The position numbers and the translations under genes are program-made. DNA of 64,000 nucleotides from Flavobacteriaceae bacterium PS02293 (GTDB taxonomy: Bacteria > Bacteroidota > Bacteroidia > Flavobacteriales > Weeksellaceae): contig JASCOV010000001.1 in assembly GCA_029960045.1 (NCBI GenBank), forward strand, positions 248,001 to 312,000, in the 5' to 3' direction. Below the pieces are notes generated by a model. It made no database searches and had not been told where the DNA came from. It saw only the letters and a program-made list of their open reading frames with translations. Below are positions 23,829 to 35,435 of the stretch, one piece after another; position 1 is the stretch's first letter; each line of letters starts with the position of its first letter.

Positions 23829-25529
23829 ATGTCATTATCAGAACAGGAAATTATCCGTCGCGAAAAATTGCAAAAACTGACCGACTTGGGAATCGATGCA
23901 TTCCCGGCCGCTGAATACAAAATCACCGATTCCACAAAATCTATAAAACAGGATTTTGAAGAAGGGAAGAAGGTGGTAATTGCTGGAAGATTGATGTCCA
24001 GAAGAATTCAGGGTAAGGCAAGTTTTGCTGAATTGCAGGATTCTGAAGGTAAGATTCAGGTTTACTTTAACCGTGACGAAATCTGTACTGGTGAAGACAA
24101 AGCTTTATACAACGAGGTTTACAAACATCTTCTTGACATCGGTGATATCATCGGAATCGAAGGTGAATTGTTCAACACGCAAGTTGGCGAGATGACTGTG
24201 AAGGTGACGAATTTTCAAATCTTAACCAAAACCTTACGTCCGCTTCCTCAACCAAGAACTGACGAAAATGGAGTCGTTCACGATGCTTTCAACGATGCAG
24301 AATTGCGTTACAGACAGCGTTATGTAGATTTAATTGTGAATCCTAACGTTAAGGAAACTTTCGTTAAGAGAACAAAAATGTACACGGCAATGCGTCAGTT
24401 TTTCAATGATGCTGGTTATATTGAAGTGGAAACTCCTGTTTTACAGGCTATTCCTGGTGGAGCTGCAGCAAGACCATTCATTACGCATCACAACGCTTTG
24501 GATATTCCTTTATACCTAAGAATTGCTAACGAATTATATCTGAAAAGACTGATTGTCGGAGGATTTGACGGTGTTTACGAATTCTCAAAAAACTTCAGAA
24601 ATGAGGGGATGGACAGAACACATAACCCGGAATTTACAGTAATGGAAATCTATGTGGCTTACAAAGATTATTACTGGATGATGGATTTCACCGAAAGAAT
24701 GATAGAGCATTGCGCAATTGCAGTGAACGGAACTACGAAAGCCAAATTTGGTGACCAGGAAATTGATTTCAAAGCGCCTTATGCAAGAGTTTCTATGACG
24801 GAAGCTATTCAAAAATATACAGGTTTTGATATCACTGGGAAGTCTGAGCAGGAATTGTTCGATTTTGCAAAATCTATCGGAATTGAAGTTGATGAAACAA
24901 TGGGTAAAGGGAAATTGATCGATGAGATTTTCGGAGAGAAATGTGAAGGAAACTTCATCCAGCCGACTTTCATCACAGATTATCCTGTTGAGATGTCGCC
25001 TTTGACCAAAAAACACAGAACGCAGGAAGGCTTGACGGAACGTTTCGAATTAATGGTTTGTGGTAAAGAAATTGCGAACGCGTACTCAGAACTTAATGAC
25101 CCAATCGACCAAAGAGCACGTTTCGAAGACCAATTGAAATTAGCTGAAAAAGGAGACGATGAAGCGGGACAATTTATTGATGAAGATTTCTTGAGAGCTC
25201 TTGAATACGGAATGCCGCCAACATCTGGAATGGGAATCGGAATGGACAGATTGATTATGTTCCTAACCAATAATGCATCTATTCAGGAAGTTCTTTTCTT
25301 CCCACAGATGAGACCTGAAAAAGTAGTTCCTAAAGTAGAATTGGGAGAAGATGAAAAAGTAATCCTTGAGGTTCTTGGTTCTCAAGAAGAGCCATTTGAA
25401 CTTAACGAAGTGAAAACCCGTTCTCAACTTTCCGGTAAAAAATGGGACAAGGCTTCTAAAACTTTGACAAAGAATAATTTGGTGAAAGTTGATAAAATCG
25501 ATGAGGTTTTGTGGATGAAATTAGTTTAA
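23829..25529 (+). CDS. lysS: lysyl-tRNA synthetase, class II
   Basis: A protein of 566 residues that charges tRNA-Lys. The OB-fold anticodon-binding domain occupies about 50-170 (VVIAGRLMSRRIQGKASFAEL). The class II catalytic domain shows motif 2 around FRNEGMDRTHNPEFTVME and motif 3 GMGIGMDRLIMFLT. The enzyme is about 65 residues longer than the usual 500: after motif 3 there is a C-terminal extension (VILEVLGSQEEPFELNEVKTR...) that looks like a small winged-helix unit. I believe the extension is common in Bacteroidota LysS. Confidence 0.97.
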   Translation: MSLSEQEIIRREKLQKLTDLGIDAFPAAEYKITDSTKSIKQDFEEGKKVVIAGRLMSRRIQGKASFAELQDSEGKIQVYFNRDEICTGEDKALYNEVYKHLLDIGDIIGIEGELFNTQVGEMTVKVTNFQILTKTLRPLPQPRTDENGVVHDAFNDAELRYRQRYVDLIVNPNVKETFVKRTKMYTAMRQFFNDAGYIEVETPVLQAIPGGAAARPFITHHNALDIPLYLRIANELYLKRLIVGGFDGVYEFSKNFRNEGMDRTHNPEFTVMEIYVAYKDYYWMMDFTERMIEHCAIAVNGTTKAKFGDQEIDFKAPYARVSMTEAIQKYTGFDITGKSEQELFDFAKSIGIEVDETMGKGKLIDEIFGEKCEGNFIQPTFITDYPVEMSPLTKKHRTQEGLTERFELMVCGKEIANAYSELNDPIDQRARFEDQLKLAEKGDDEAGQFIDEDFLRALEYGMPPTSGMGIGMDRLIMFLTNNASIQEVLFFPQMRPEKVVPKVELGEDEKVILEVLGSQEEPFELNEVKTRSQLSGKKWDKASKTLTKNNLVKVDKIDEVLWMKLV

Positions 25530-25551
25530 GAATTACTTAAATATATTAATG

Positions 25552-25577
25552 ACCTCGCTTGAAAAAGTGAGGTTTTT
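25552..25577 (+). terminator. terminator of lysS
   Basis: ACCTCGCTT / AAGTGAGGT (one mismatch) with a 4-nt loop and six T. Confidence 0.8.
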
Positions 25578-26029
25578 TATTGAATTGATATTCAGGTGTT
25601 TTAAAGTGTGATAATTTGATAATTCATTACGTAATTGTTGCGTTTTTTATTTTTATTATAGTTTTTGTTTATTTTAAATATAACCCTATTTTTATTGACG
25701 TTGAATTTAAAATAAATTAGTTTTATTAAATATTGTTCCTATTTTGTATATGGGTAGTTTGTGATATATGTTGTTTTAGGATAATTGTCATTTAATCGTG
25801 GTTTTATGTCATTGTTATTCTGCAGTTTTTAATTGTATTTATTTAATTTGTTGAATGATAGTTTTTTATAAATTGTTAATATTAATTTAATTTTAACAAA
25901 TATTAATACAATATTAATTTATTGTAAATTATCGATAAAAAATTGATTTATTTATTGATTTTAATTTGTATTATGTTTTATATAATTGTTGATTCGGTAA
26001 TTTAAAATCATTTTTTCTTTTCTTTTTAT
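25578..26029. other. long AT-rich non-coding gap upstream of gltBD
   Basis: About 450 nt with very few G or C and no open frame of note. Short runs such as ATTAATTT and TTTATTGATTTT repeat loosely between 25860 and 25990. I see no hairpin, RNA gene or repeat family here. It could be the control region of the gltBD operon or a bent-DNA region. Confidence 0.5.
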
Positions 26030-26037
26030 TAAATTTG
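26030..26037 (+). promoter_or_regulatory. -7 box upstream of gltB
   Basis: TAAATTTG matches TAnnTTTG exactly and lies 15 nt before the chosen gltB start, giving a very short leader. Confidence 0.55.
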
Positions 26038-26052
26038 TTAATATTCAAAAGA

Positions 26053-29000
26053 ATGAAGATGAGAAAAGCCAAGAGAATTTCAAAAAATACTAATTCCAAA
26101 AACCAAGGACTTTATTTACCCGAAACGGAATTTGACTCCTGTGGAGTTGGTTTTGTCGCCAATATAAAAGGTGTCAAAAGTTTCAAAATTGTCAGCGATG
26201 CTATTACAATGCTGGAAAATATGGAACATCGCGGCGCAACAGGTTACGAAAGTAATACTGGTGATGGTGCTGGAATCCAACTTCAAATTCCACACGAATT
26301 GCTTTACGATGAAGCTCTCAATTACGGAATCGACCTTCCCGATCCAGGTCATTATGGACTTGGAATGCTTTTTTTTCCAAAGAACAATTTCATCAGGCAA
26401 GAATGTAAAGAGATTATCGAGCAATCTGCTGAGAAATTAGGATTGAAAATTTTAGGATATCGTCCGGTTCCTGTTAATAATTTGGATCTTGGTAATCTTG
26501 CGAAAAGTGTAGAGCCTGTGATGGAAATGCTTTTCATAGAACGTCCTTATGATACCGAAACGGAAAAAGACTTTGAAAGAAAATTATTTGTTTTCAAAAA
26601 CTATATTTCACATCAAATCACGAGTGTCACCAGCAATGATCCTATCGGTTTTTATGTGGCCTCATTTTCCTGTAAAAAATTAATATATAAAGGGCAATTG
26701 CGCTCTGTCCAGATCAGAAATTATTTCAAAGATCTTACCGATCCGAGACTTCGTTCCGCTTTTGGAATGGTGCACTCTCGTTTTGCTACCAATACCAGTC
26801 CAACTTGGAGTCTTGCTCAGCCATTTCGTTTTTTAGCGCATAATGGCGAAATCAATACGATCGGTGGAAACCTCAACTGGCTTCGTTCTTCCGAAAAAAC
26901 ATTCGAAAGTCCCAATTTCACAGCGCAGGAAATGGATATGATTTTACCGATCACAAAACCCGGGCAGTCGGACTCTTCGTATCTGGATAATATGGTCGAG
27001 TTGCTTTATCACTCAGGAAGGTCGCTTCCACATACAATGATGATGTTGATTCCCGAAGCTTGGGACGGTCACGACCAGATGGATTCTTATAAAAAAGATT
27101 TCTATGAATTCCATGCTTGTATGATGGAACCTTGGGATGGTCCGGCTTCCATTTCGTTTACTGATGGCGATATTATCGGCGCAACTCTCGACAGAAATGG
27201 ACTTCGCCCTTCAAGATATTGTGTGACTTCGGATGACCGCGTGATTATGGCTTCGGAATCTGGCGCTTTGCCTGTCGATTCGCAAAAAGTCATTAAAAGA
27301 GGTCGTCTTCAGCCTGGAAAAATGTTCTTGGTCGATATGAAAAAAGGCGAAATTATCAGCGATGAAGAACTGAAGAAAGATATTTGTACTTCTCAGCCTT
27401 ACCGAGATTGGCTTGATAAAATGAATATCAATATCAATGAATTACCAAGTCCGAAAATCCGTTTCAATAGTTTACAGTCCGAAGATATTTTCAGATATCA
27501 GAAAGCGTTCGGATATTCCAGAGAAGATTTGGATGTTGTGATTAAGGAAATGGCAGAATACGGAAAAGAGCCGATTGGTTCAATGGGTTTCGATGCGCCT
27601 TTAGCAGTTTTGAGTGAAAAGCCACAACATCTCAGTTCTTATTTCAAACAATTATTCGCCCAGGTTACGAATCCGCCAATTGACCCAATCCGTGAAAAAT
27701 TGGTAATGTCTCTCACGACGATTATCGGCGGAAGTGGAAATCTTTTGCAGGAAGATAAAAATTTTGCCCATTCTATCAAATTGGATAATCCGATTCTGAA
27801 CAATGAACAATTAGAAAAACTTCGAAGTGTTGATACGGGGAAATTTCAGTCCAAAACGATTTACACTTATTTCAAAGCTGACGGAAAAGATGGTAATCTG
27901 AGAAAAGCGATTGATAGGATTTGCCGTTACGCAACAGATGCAGTGGACGACGGTTTTGAAGTAATTGTACTTTCCGACCGTTCGATGGATTCTGGTCACG
28001 CGACGATTCCCTCGCTTTTAGCTTGTTCGGCTGTTCATCACCATTTGATTCGGAAAGGTGTTCGCAGAAAAGTTGGTTTGGTGATGGAGGTTGGCGATGT
28101 TTGGGAAGTTCATCATTTTGCGGCTTTACTGGGATTCGGAGCGACGGCTATCAATCCTTATCTGGCTTTGGCAAGTATCAGAGAGATGTTTCATAAGAAT
28201 GAATTTGGTCAAGAAACTGACCTTGACCAATTAAAATACAACTATAAAAAAGCGGTCGGCGATGGATTGTTGAAGATATTCTCCAAAATGGGAATTTCGA
28301 CATTGCAATCTTACCACGGCGCACAAATTTTCGAGATTATTGGTCTTGACAAAGCAGTTGTCAATACTTGTTTTACAGGAGCAATTTCTAGAATCAACGG
28401 CGTTGGTTTTGATGAAATCGCCAAAGAAGCTTTAGTAAAACATTTCAACGCTTTCGGAACTAGGCTTCCTCAAAAAGTATTAGAATCTGGAGGAATTTAC
28501 CAATGGAAGCCTGAAAATGAATATCATCAATTCAATCCACAATCTGTTCATCTTTTGCAACAGGCAACTTGGAATGACCGTTATGATTTGTTTAAAAAAT
28601 ATTCAAGAACTGTAAATCAGCTTTCTGAAAAGGCTTCATTGTTAAGAGGTTTGATGGATTTCAAAAATGACCGACAAGCAATTTCTATTGATGAAGTTGA
28701 GCCTTTGGAAAATATTCTGAAACGTTTTGCAACAGGCGCAATGTCTTTCGGTTCGATTTCGTGGGAAGCGCACACAACGCTCGCAATTGCAATGAACAGA
28801 ATCGGAGCAAAAAGCAATACTGGCGAAGGTGGCGAAGATGAAAACCGTTACACAATTAATGAAAACGGCGATGATATGCGTTCGGCAATCAAGCAGGTAG
28901 CTTCAGGAAGATTTGGTGTGACTGCAAGATATTTAGCCGAGGCTGAGGAGATTCAAATCAAAATGGCGCAGGGTGCAAAACCGGGTGAAGGTGGACAATT

Positions 29001-30591
29001 GCCAGGATTCAAGGTGGATGAATGGATTGGAAAAACCCGTCATTCTACGCCAGGCGTTGGTTTGATTTCGCCACCACCGCATCACGATATTTACTCGATT
29101 GAAGATTTGGCACAATTGATTTTTGATTTAAAAAATGCCAATCGCCACGCAAGAATTTCAGTCAAATTAGTTTCAAAAGCTGGTGTCGGAACAATTGCTT
29201 CCGGCGTTGCAAAAGCAAAAGCCGACCATATTTTGATTTCCGGATATGACGGCGGAACTGGCGCTTCTCCTTTGAGTTCAACACGTCATACCGGTTTGCC
29301 GTGGGAATTAGGATTGGCGGAAACGCAACAGACTTTAATTAAAAATAAACTTCGCCAACGTGTGACTGTGCAAGTGGATGGTCAGGTGAAAACTGGGCGA
29401 GATATTGTCATCGCCACTTTACTTGGTGCGGAAGAATGGGGGATTTCCACGTCTGCTCTGATTGTTGAAGGTTGTATTCTGATGAGAAAATGTCATCTCA
29501 ATACTTGTCCGGTTGGTATTGCAACACAAAATGAAGAACTTCGAAAAAAGTTCAAAGGGAAGCCTGAGCATTTGGTCAGTTATTTTACATTTCTGGCGAT
29601 GGAAGTTAGAGAAATAATGGCAAGTTTGGGATTTAAATCGATTGATGAAATGGTTGGGCAATCGCAATGTCTGACAACGAAAAAAGATATATCGTTCTGG
29701 AAACATAAAAATATTGATTTGAGTCCGATTCTCTTCAAACCAGAAACGGATTTACCAATTATTAAAAATGAAACTCAAGACCACGGAATCGATGATTCAC
29801 TTTCCTGGAAAATGCTCGAAGTTTCGAAGTTAGCAATCGAAGAAAATGGAACTGCTGAAGCTGATTTTAGTATTAAAAATACAGACAGAACGGTCGGAAC
29901 CATTCTATCTCACGAATTGACCAAAAAATATCATTCAGAAGGAATGTCTGATGATTCCCTGAAATTTAATTTTAAAGGAACGGCCGGGCAAAGTTTTGGA
30001 GCGTTTTGTAATAAAGGAATCACGATGATTCTTGAAGGCGATGCTAACGATTATTTTGGGAAAGGACTTTCAGGAGCCAAATTAGCGATTTATCACGATA
30101 AGGAATCCGTGATTAAAGCGCACGAAAATAGCATCATCGGAAATGTTGCTTTGTACGGTGCAACTTCTGGAAAAATATTTGTTTCCGGAATGGCGGGTGA
30201 ACGTTTTGCGGTTCGGAATTCCGGTGCGACTGCGGTAGTAGAGGGCGTTGGTGACCACGGCTGCGAATATATGACGGGCGGAACAGTTCTGATTCTTGGT
30301 GGCGTCGGAAGGAATTTCGGAGCGGGAATGAGTGGTGGAATCGCCTATGTTTGGGATATTGAGCGTTCGTTGGAAGAGAATTTCAATCCTGATATGGCAA
30401 ATCTGGAAGAGATTACGGAAGATGATAAATTGATTATCAATGATTTGATTAAAGAACATTTCGAAATGACTAATAGTGAACTGGCTTCATACTTATTAAG
30501 TGACTTCGAAAATAATTTGAAACATATTATTAAAGTCTATCCGAGAGATTACAAAAAAGCTATTGAAAATAAAATAAATGAATTGAAATAA
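26053..30591 (+). CDS. gltB: glutamate synthase (NADPH), large subunit
   Basis: A protein of 1512 residues. A 29-residue leader precedes Cys30 in FDSCGVGFVA; in the family such a leader is cleaved so that Cys becomes the N-terminal nucleophile that releases ammonia from glutamine. The amidotransferase domain runs to about 420, then the central domain, the FMN barrel (EGGEDENRY, KMAQGAKPGEGGQLPG, GYDGGTGASPLSS) and the 3Fe-4S cysteines CILMRKCHLNTCP, and a C-terminal beta-helix (GATSGKIFVSGMAGERF). It makes two glutamates from glutamine and 2-oxoglutarate. The ATG at 26053 is preferred to the TTG at 26035; 26059 is also possible. It overlaps gltD by one base. Confidence 0.97.
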   Translation: MKMRKAKRISKNTNSKNQGLYLPETEFDSCGVGFVANIKGVKSFKIVSDAITMLENMEHRGATGYESNTGDGAGIQLQIPHELLYDEALNYGIDLPDPGHYGLGMLFFPKNNFIRQECKEIIEQSAEKLGLKILGYRPVPVNNLDLGNLAKSVEPVMEMLFIERPYDTETEKDFERKLFVFKNYISHQITSVTSNDPIGFYVASFSCKKLIYKGQLRSVQIRNYFKDLTDPRLRSAFGMVHSRFATNTSPTWSLAQPFRFLAHNGEINTIGGNLNWLRSSEKTFESPNFTAQEMDMILPITKPGQSDSSYLDNMVELLYHSGRSLPHTMMMLIPEAWDGHDQMDSYKKDFYEFHACMMEPWDGPASISFTDGDIIGATLDRNGLRPSRYCVTSDDRVIMASESGALPVDSQKVIKRGRLQPGKMFLVDMKKGEIISDEELKKDICTSQPYRDWLDKMNININELPSPKIRFNSLQSEDIFRYQKAFGYSREDLDVVIKEMAEYGKEPIGSMGFDAPLAVLSEKPQHLSSYFKQLFAQVTNPPIDPIREKLVMSLTTIIGGSGNLLQEDKNFAHSIKLDNPILNNEQLEKLRSVDTGKFQSKTIYTYFKADGKDGNLRKAIDRICRYATDAVDDGFEVIVLSDRSMDSGHATIPSLLACSAVHHHLIRKGVRRKVGLVMEVGDVWEVHHFAALLGFGATAINPYLALASIREMFHKNEFGQETDLDQLKYNYKKAVGDGLLKIFSKMGISTLQSYHGAQIFEIIGLDKAVVNTCFTGAISRINGVGFDEIAKEALVKHFNAFGTRLPQKVLESGGIYQWKPENEYHQFNPQSVHLLQQATWNDRYDLFKKYSRTVNQLSEKASLLRGLMDFKNDRQAISIDEVEPLENILKRFATGAMSFGSISWEAHTTLAIAMNRIGAKSNTGEGGEDENRYTINENGDDMRSAIKQVASGRFGVTARYLAEAEEIQIKMAQGAKPGEGGQLPGFKVDEWIGKTRHSTPGVGLISPPPHHDIYSIEDLAQLIFDLKNANRHARISVKLVSKAGVGTIASGVAKAKADHILISGYDGGTGASPLSSTRHTGLPWELGLAETQQTLIKNKLRQRVTVQVDGQVKTGRDIVIATLLGAEEWGISTSALIVEGCILMRKCHLNTCPVGIATQNEELRKKFKGKPEHLVSYFTFLAMEVREIMASLGFKSIDEMVGQSQCLTTKKDISFWKHKNIDLSPILFKPETDLPIIKNETQDHGIDDSLSWKMLEVSKLAIEENGTAEADFSIKNTDRTVGTILSHELTKKYHSEGMSDDSLKFNFKGTAGQSFGAFCNKGITMILEGDANDYFGKGLSGAKLAIYHDKESVIKAHENSIIGNVALYGATSGKIFVSGMAGERFAVRNSGATAVVEGVGDHGCEYMTGGTVLILGGVGRNFGAGMSGGIAYVWDIERSLEENFNPDMANLEEITEDDKLIINDLIKEHFEMTNSELASYLLSDFENNLKHIIKVYPRDYKKAIENKINELK

Positions 30592-32018
30592 TGGGAAAAG
30601 CAGACGGATTTTTATTACACGATAGAGAGTTGCCGAAGAAACTTCCTGTGGAAGAAAGGATTCAGCATTATAAAGAATTTTACAAACCGATTTCCGAAGA
30701 TTATCTTCACAAACAATCGTCGCGGTGTATGAGTTGTGGCGTTCCGTTTTGCCAAAGTGGCTGTCCGCTTGGGAATATGATTCCGGAATTCAATGAAGCG
30801 GTTTACAAGGAACAATGGGAAAAGGCTTATCAATTATTGATTTCAACCAATAATTTTCCTGAATTTACTGGTCGAATTTGTCCTGCACCTTGCGAAGGAG
30901 CGTGTGTTTTGGGAATTAACAGTTTACCGGTTGCGATAGAAGAAGTTGAAAAAAACATCATCGAGATTGCCTTCGAAAAAGGATTTGCGAAACCCATTAT
31001 TCCCAAATTCAGAACAGATAAGAAAGTGGCGGTTGTAGGTTCCGGACCAGCAGGTTTGGCATCGGCTTACCAATTAAATCAAATGGGACATCAAGTCACG
31101 GTTTTTGAACGTGACCCTGAAATTGGCGGACTATTGAGGTTTGGAATTCCTGATTTTAAGCTTGATAAAAATATCGTGGAACGCCGAGTTCAGTGGATGA
31201 AAGAAGAGGGTATTGAATTTAAAACCAATATAAATGTTGGTGTCAATTATTCTGTGGAAGAGCTCAATCGGAATTTTGATGCGGTTGTTTTGGCTTTGGG
31301 AAGTACAGTTCCAAGAGAACTGATGATTCCGAATCGTGATGCGAAAGGTGTTCATTTTGCAATGGATTATCTTTCTCAAAGCAATAAAAAAGTCAGTGGA
31401 ATTCAGTTTAATGAAAAAGATATTGATGCGAAAGGGAAAAAAGTTGTGGTAATTGGCGGTGGTGATACGGGTTCGGATTGTATCGGAACTTCAAACCGTC
31501 AAGGTGCGGAAGTTGTTTATCAAATCTATTACAAACCGATGCAACCAACCGAGCGCGACGCAACAATGCCGTGGCCGACGATGCCGATGACTTTGCATAT
31601 TACGTCGTCCCACGAGGAAGGTGTTGACAGGAAATGGTCTGTCAATTCCAAAGAATTTGTGAAAGATGAAAACGGAAATCTGACCGGAATCCGATTAGTA
31701 GAGGCGGAATGGACAAAAGATGCCGACGGAAAATGGAATCTCTACACAGAAAAACCAAATTCAGAATTTGTCATTGATTGTGATTTGGCTTTCATTGCTT
31801 TGGGTTACACGCACGTTGAGCACAAAGGTTTGGTGGAAGATTTAGATATCAATCTTGACCCGAAAGGAAATCTCATCGGAAATGATAAAGAATTCAAAAC
31901 CAATCAGACGAAATATTTCTCTTGCGGGGATGCGAGAAAAGGGCAGAGTCTTGTGGTTTGGGCAATTGCGGAAGGAAGGAAGTGTGCTCAGAAAGTAGAT
32001 AGTTTTTTGGGTGAGTAA
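30591..32018 (+). CDS. gltD: glutamate synthase (NADPH), small subunit
   Basis: A protein of 475 residues that passes electrons from NADPH through FAD and Fe-S clusters to GltB. The N-terminal ferredoxin-like part has two cysteine clusters (CMSCGVPFCQSGCPLGN and CPAPCEGAC). The FAD-binding GSGPAGLASAYQL and the NADPH-binding VVIGGGDTGSDCIGT motifs follow, and YFSCGDARKGQSLVVWA near the end is the second FAD contact. The one-base overlap with gltB indicates a coupled operon. A hairpin terminator follows. Confidence 0.97.
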   Translation: MGKADGFLLHDRELPKKLPVEERIQHYKEFYKPISEDYLHKQSSRCMSCGVPFCQSGCPLGNMIPEFNEAVYKEQWEKAYQLLISTNNFPEFTGRICPAPCEGACVLGINSLPVAIEEVEKNIIEIAFEKGFAKPIIPKFRTDKKVAVVGSGPAGLASAYQLNQMGHQVTVFERDPEIGGLLRFGIPDFKLDKNIVERRVQWMKEEGIEFKTNINVGVNYSVEELNRNFDAVVLALGSTVPRELMIPNRDAKGVHFAMDYLSQSNKKVSGIQFNEKDIDAKGKKVVVIGGGDTGSDCIGTSNRQGAEVVYQIYYKPMQPTERDATMPWPTMPMTLHITSSHEEGVDRKWSVNSKEFVKDENGNLTGIRLVEAEWTKDADGKWNLYTEKPNSEFVIDCDLAFIALGYTHVEHKGLVEDLDINLDPKGNLIGNDKEFKTNQTKYFSCGDARKGQSLVVWAIAEGRKCAQKVDSFLGE

Positions 32019-32023
32019 AATAC

Positions 32024-32056
32024 AAAAGTCTGGCAGTTTTTTCTATCAGACTTTTA
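32024..32056. terminator. terminator shared by gltD and the opposing toxin gene
   Basis: AAAAGTCTG / CAGACTTTT with a 14-nt loop. The toxin-gene stop lies within the right arm. Confidence 0.7.
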
Positions 32057-32339
32057 TTTGTCTTCATAATGTCCCATTGCTGAGATTACAAAAACGATAA
32101 CTTTATCTTCATCAACACGATAGATTATTCTGTCTTTTTGGTTGATTTTTCTTGACCAATAACCAGCAAGCTGATGTTTAAGTTGCTCTGGCTGACCAGT
32201 TCCTGAATGTGGAGTTTCGGAAAGTTCAAAAAGTTTTTTTTTCGATTTTCTTTATGTTTCCTTGATTTCCGGATTTGTAAATTTTTTTGATATGGTTTTT
32301 TTCAGCCAATTCCTCTATTTTAAGCCTAAACTTCCCCAT
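32054..32339 (-). pseudogene. Txe/YoeB-type mRNA interferase toxin, frameshifted at a run of nine A
   Basis: On the minus strand an ATG at 32339 opens MGKFRLKIEELAEKNHIKKIY, 25 nt inside the antitoxin gene. The frame is lost at a homopolymer (T9 on the plus strand, 32234-32242). With eight instead of nine A the protein continues LFELSETPHSGTGQPEQLK, then AGYWSRKINQKDRIIYRV, and ends FVISAMGHYEDK: about 95 residues, typical of YoeB, with its conserved PE, SR and C-terminal His region. The intact form would cleave mRNA at the ribosome. The extra base could be a true mutation, a reversible slippage site or a sequencing error. Confidence 0.75.
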
Positions 32340-32536
32340 ACATCTTTTGGATTTACTTCAACGAATTTCCCCCTTTTATCTGCTTCTAATATTTTTGTGA
32401 CAAATTCTGGATTGTAAGGACTTTTCTCTTCCACAATTTCAACACCTTTATTCTCTTTTGAAAATAATTCAATCAAATTTTTCAAGGTTTTACCAGCTTT
32501 TGTGCGTTCGTTTATTTTTATGGTAATTGTCGTCAT
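32315..32536 (-). CDS. antitoxin of the YoeB-type module
   Basis: A protein of 73 residues (MTTITIKINERTKAGKTLKNL...). The N-terminal stretch is a short basic beta/helix region and the C-terminal half is acidic and probably unstructured until it binds toxin (NPEFVTKILEADKRGKFVEV). It does not show the usual Phd/YefM opening, so the family is uncertain. It precedes and overlaps the toxin frame by 25 nt, the normal order. The gene appears intact. It may still repress its own promoter. Confidence 0.72.
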   Translation of the reverse strand: MTTITIKINERTKAGKTLKNLIELFSKENKGVEIVEEKSPYNPEFVTKILEADKRGKFVEVNPKDVWGSLGLK

Positions 32537-32553
32537 TTCATTTTATTATAAAG

Positions 32554-32561
32554 CAAATATA
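32554..32561 (-). promoter_or_regulatory. -7 box of the antitoxin/toxin operon
   Basis: On the minus strand TATATTTG, 17 nt before the antitoxin start codon. A TTG lies 15 nt further upstream, which is a short spacing. Confidence 0.5.
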
Positions 32562-34830
<2,269 letters not shown>

Positions 34831-34849
34831 ATGATTTAATTCAATAATA

Positions 34850-34884
34850 AAAACGCTCTTATTTTGTAATAAGAGCGTTTTTTT
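34850..34884 (+). terminator. terminator of gyrB
   Basis: AAACGCTCTTATT / AATAAGAGCGTTT around TTGT, then a T-run. Confidence 0.9.
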
Positions 34885-34937
34885 ATAATTGTATTTGGTT
34901 TTTTAATATATTTGAGAAACTTAAAAACAAATTATTT

Positions 34938-35366
34938 ATGATGACTCTTTTACAAGCTTCAAGTCCTTACGGAGACTTAAGCGGCGACCAAGCAGCTGGT
35001 TTAATGGCCGTTAGTGGCGGAATGTTTATTTTCGGATTGATAGCCTATTTATTTTACGGTTTTTGTCTTTACAAAGTATTTCAGAAAGCGGGAAGAGAAG
35101 ATGCTTGGGCAGCTTTTATTCCAATTTATAATACTTTCGTAGAGATTGACATTGTGAAAAAACCTTGGTGGTGGCTGTTATTAATGTTTATTCCAATTGT
35201 TAATATTGTCATAGCAATTATGATATTGGATAGATTGTCAAAGTTTTTCGGACACGGGACGGGCTTCACATTAGGCTTGCTTTTCTTTTCTTTTATCTTC
35301 TTGCCGGTATTGGCTTTTGGAGATTCGAAATATAATCCGAATGCTTTATCTGACGACAGAAGTTAA
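34938..35366 (+). CDS. DUF5684-type small membrane protein
   Basis: A protein of 142 residues with three or four membrane segments: about 25-50 (GGMFIFGLIAYLFYGFCLY), 70-95 (WWWLLLMFIPIVNIVIAIMI) and 108-128 (FTLGLLFFSFIFLPVLAF). Between them is the conserved GREDAWAAFIPIYNTFVEI motif; proteins of this type are often mislabelled signal peptidase I but have no catalytic Ser/Lys pair. Function is unknown. It stands alone between two terminators. Confidence 0.75.
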   Translation: MMTLLQASSPYGDLSGDQAAGLMAVSGGMFIFGLIAYLFYGFCLYKVFQKAGREDAWAAFIPIYNTFVEIDIVKKPWWWLLLMFIPIVNIVIAIMILDRLSKFFGHGTGFTLGLLFFSFIFLPVLAFGDSKYNPNALSDDRS

Positions 35367-35383
35367 TTTTAAAATATAATTCA

Positions 35384-35410
35384 AGCCTTCCAATTTTGGA
35401 AGGTTTTTTT
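35384..35410 (+). terminator. terminator of the DUF5684 gene
   Basis: CCTTCC / GGAAGG around AATTTT with a long T-run. Confidence 0.8.
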
Positions 35411-35435
35411 TATATTGCAGATAAAAATTAATACG

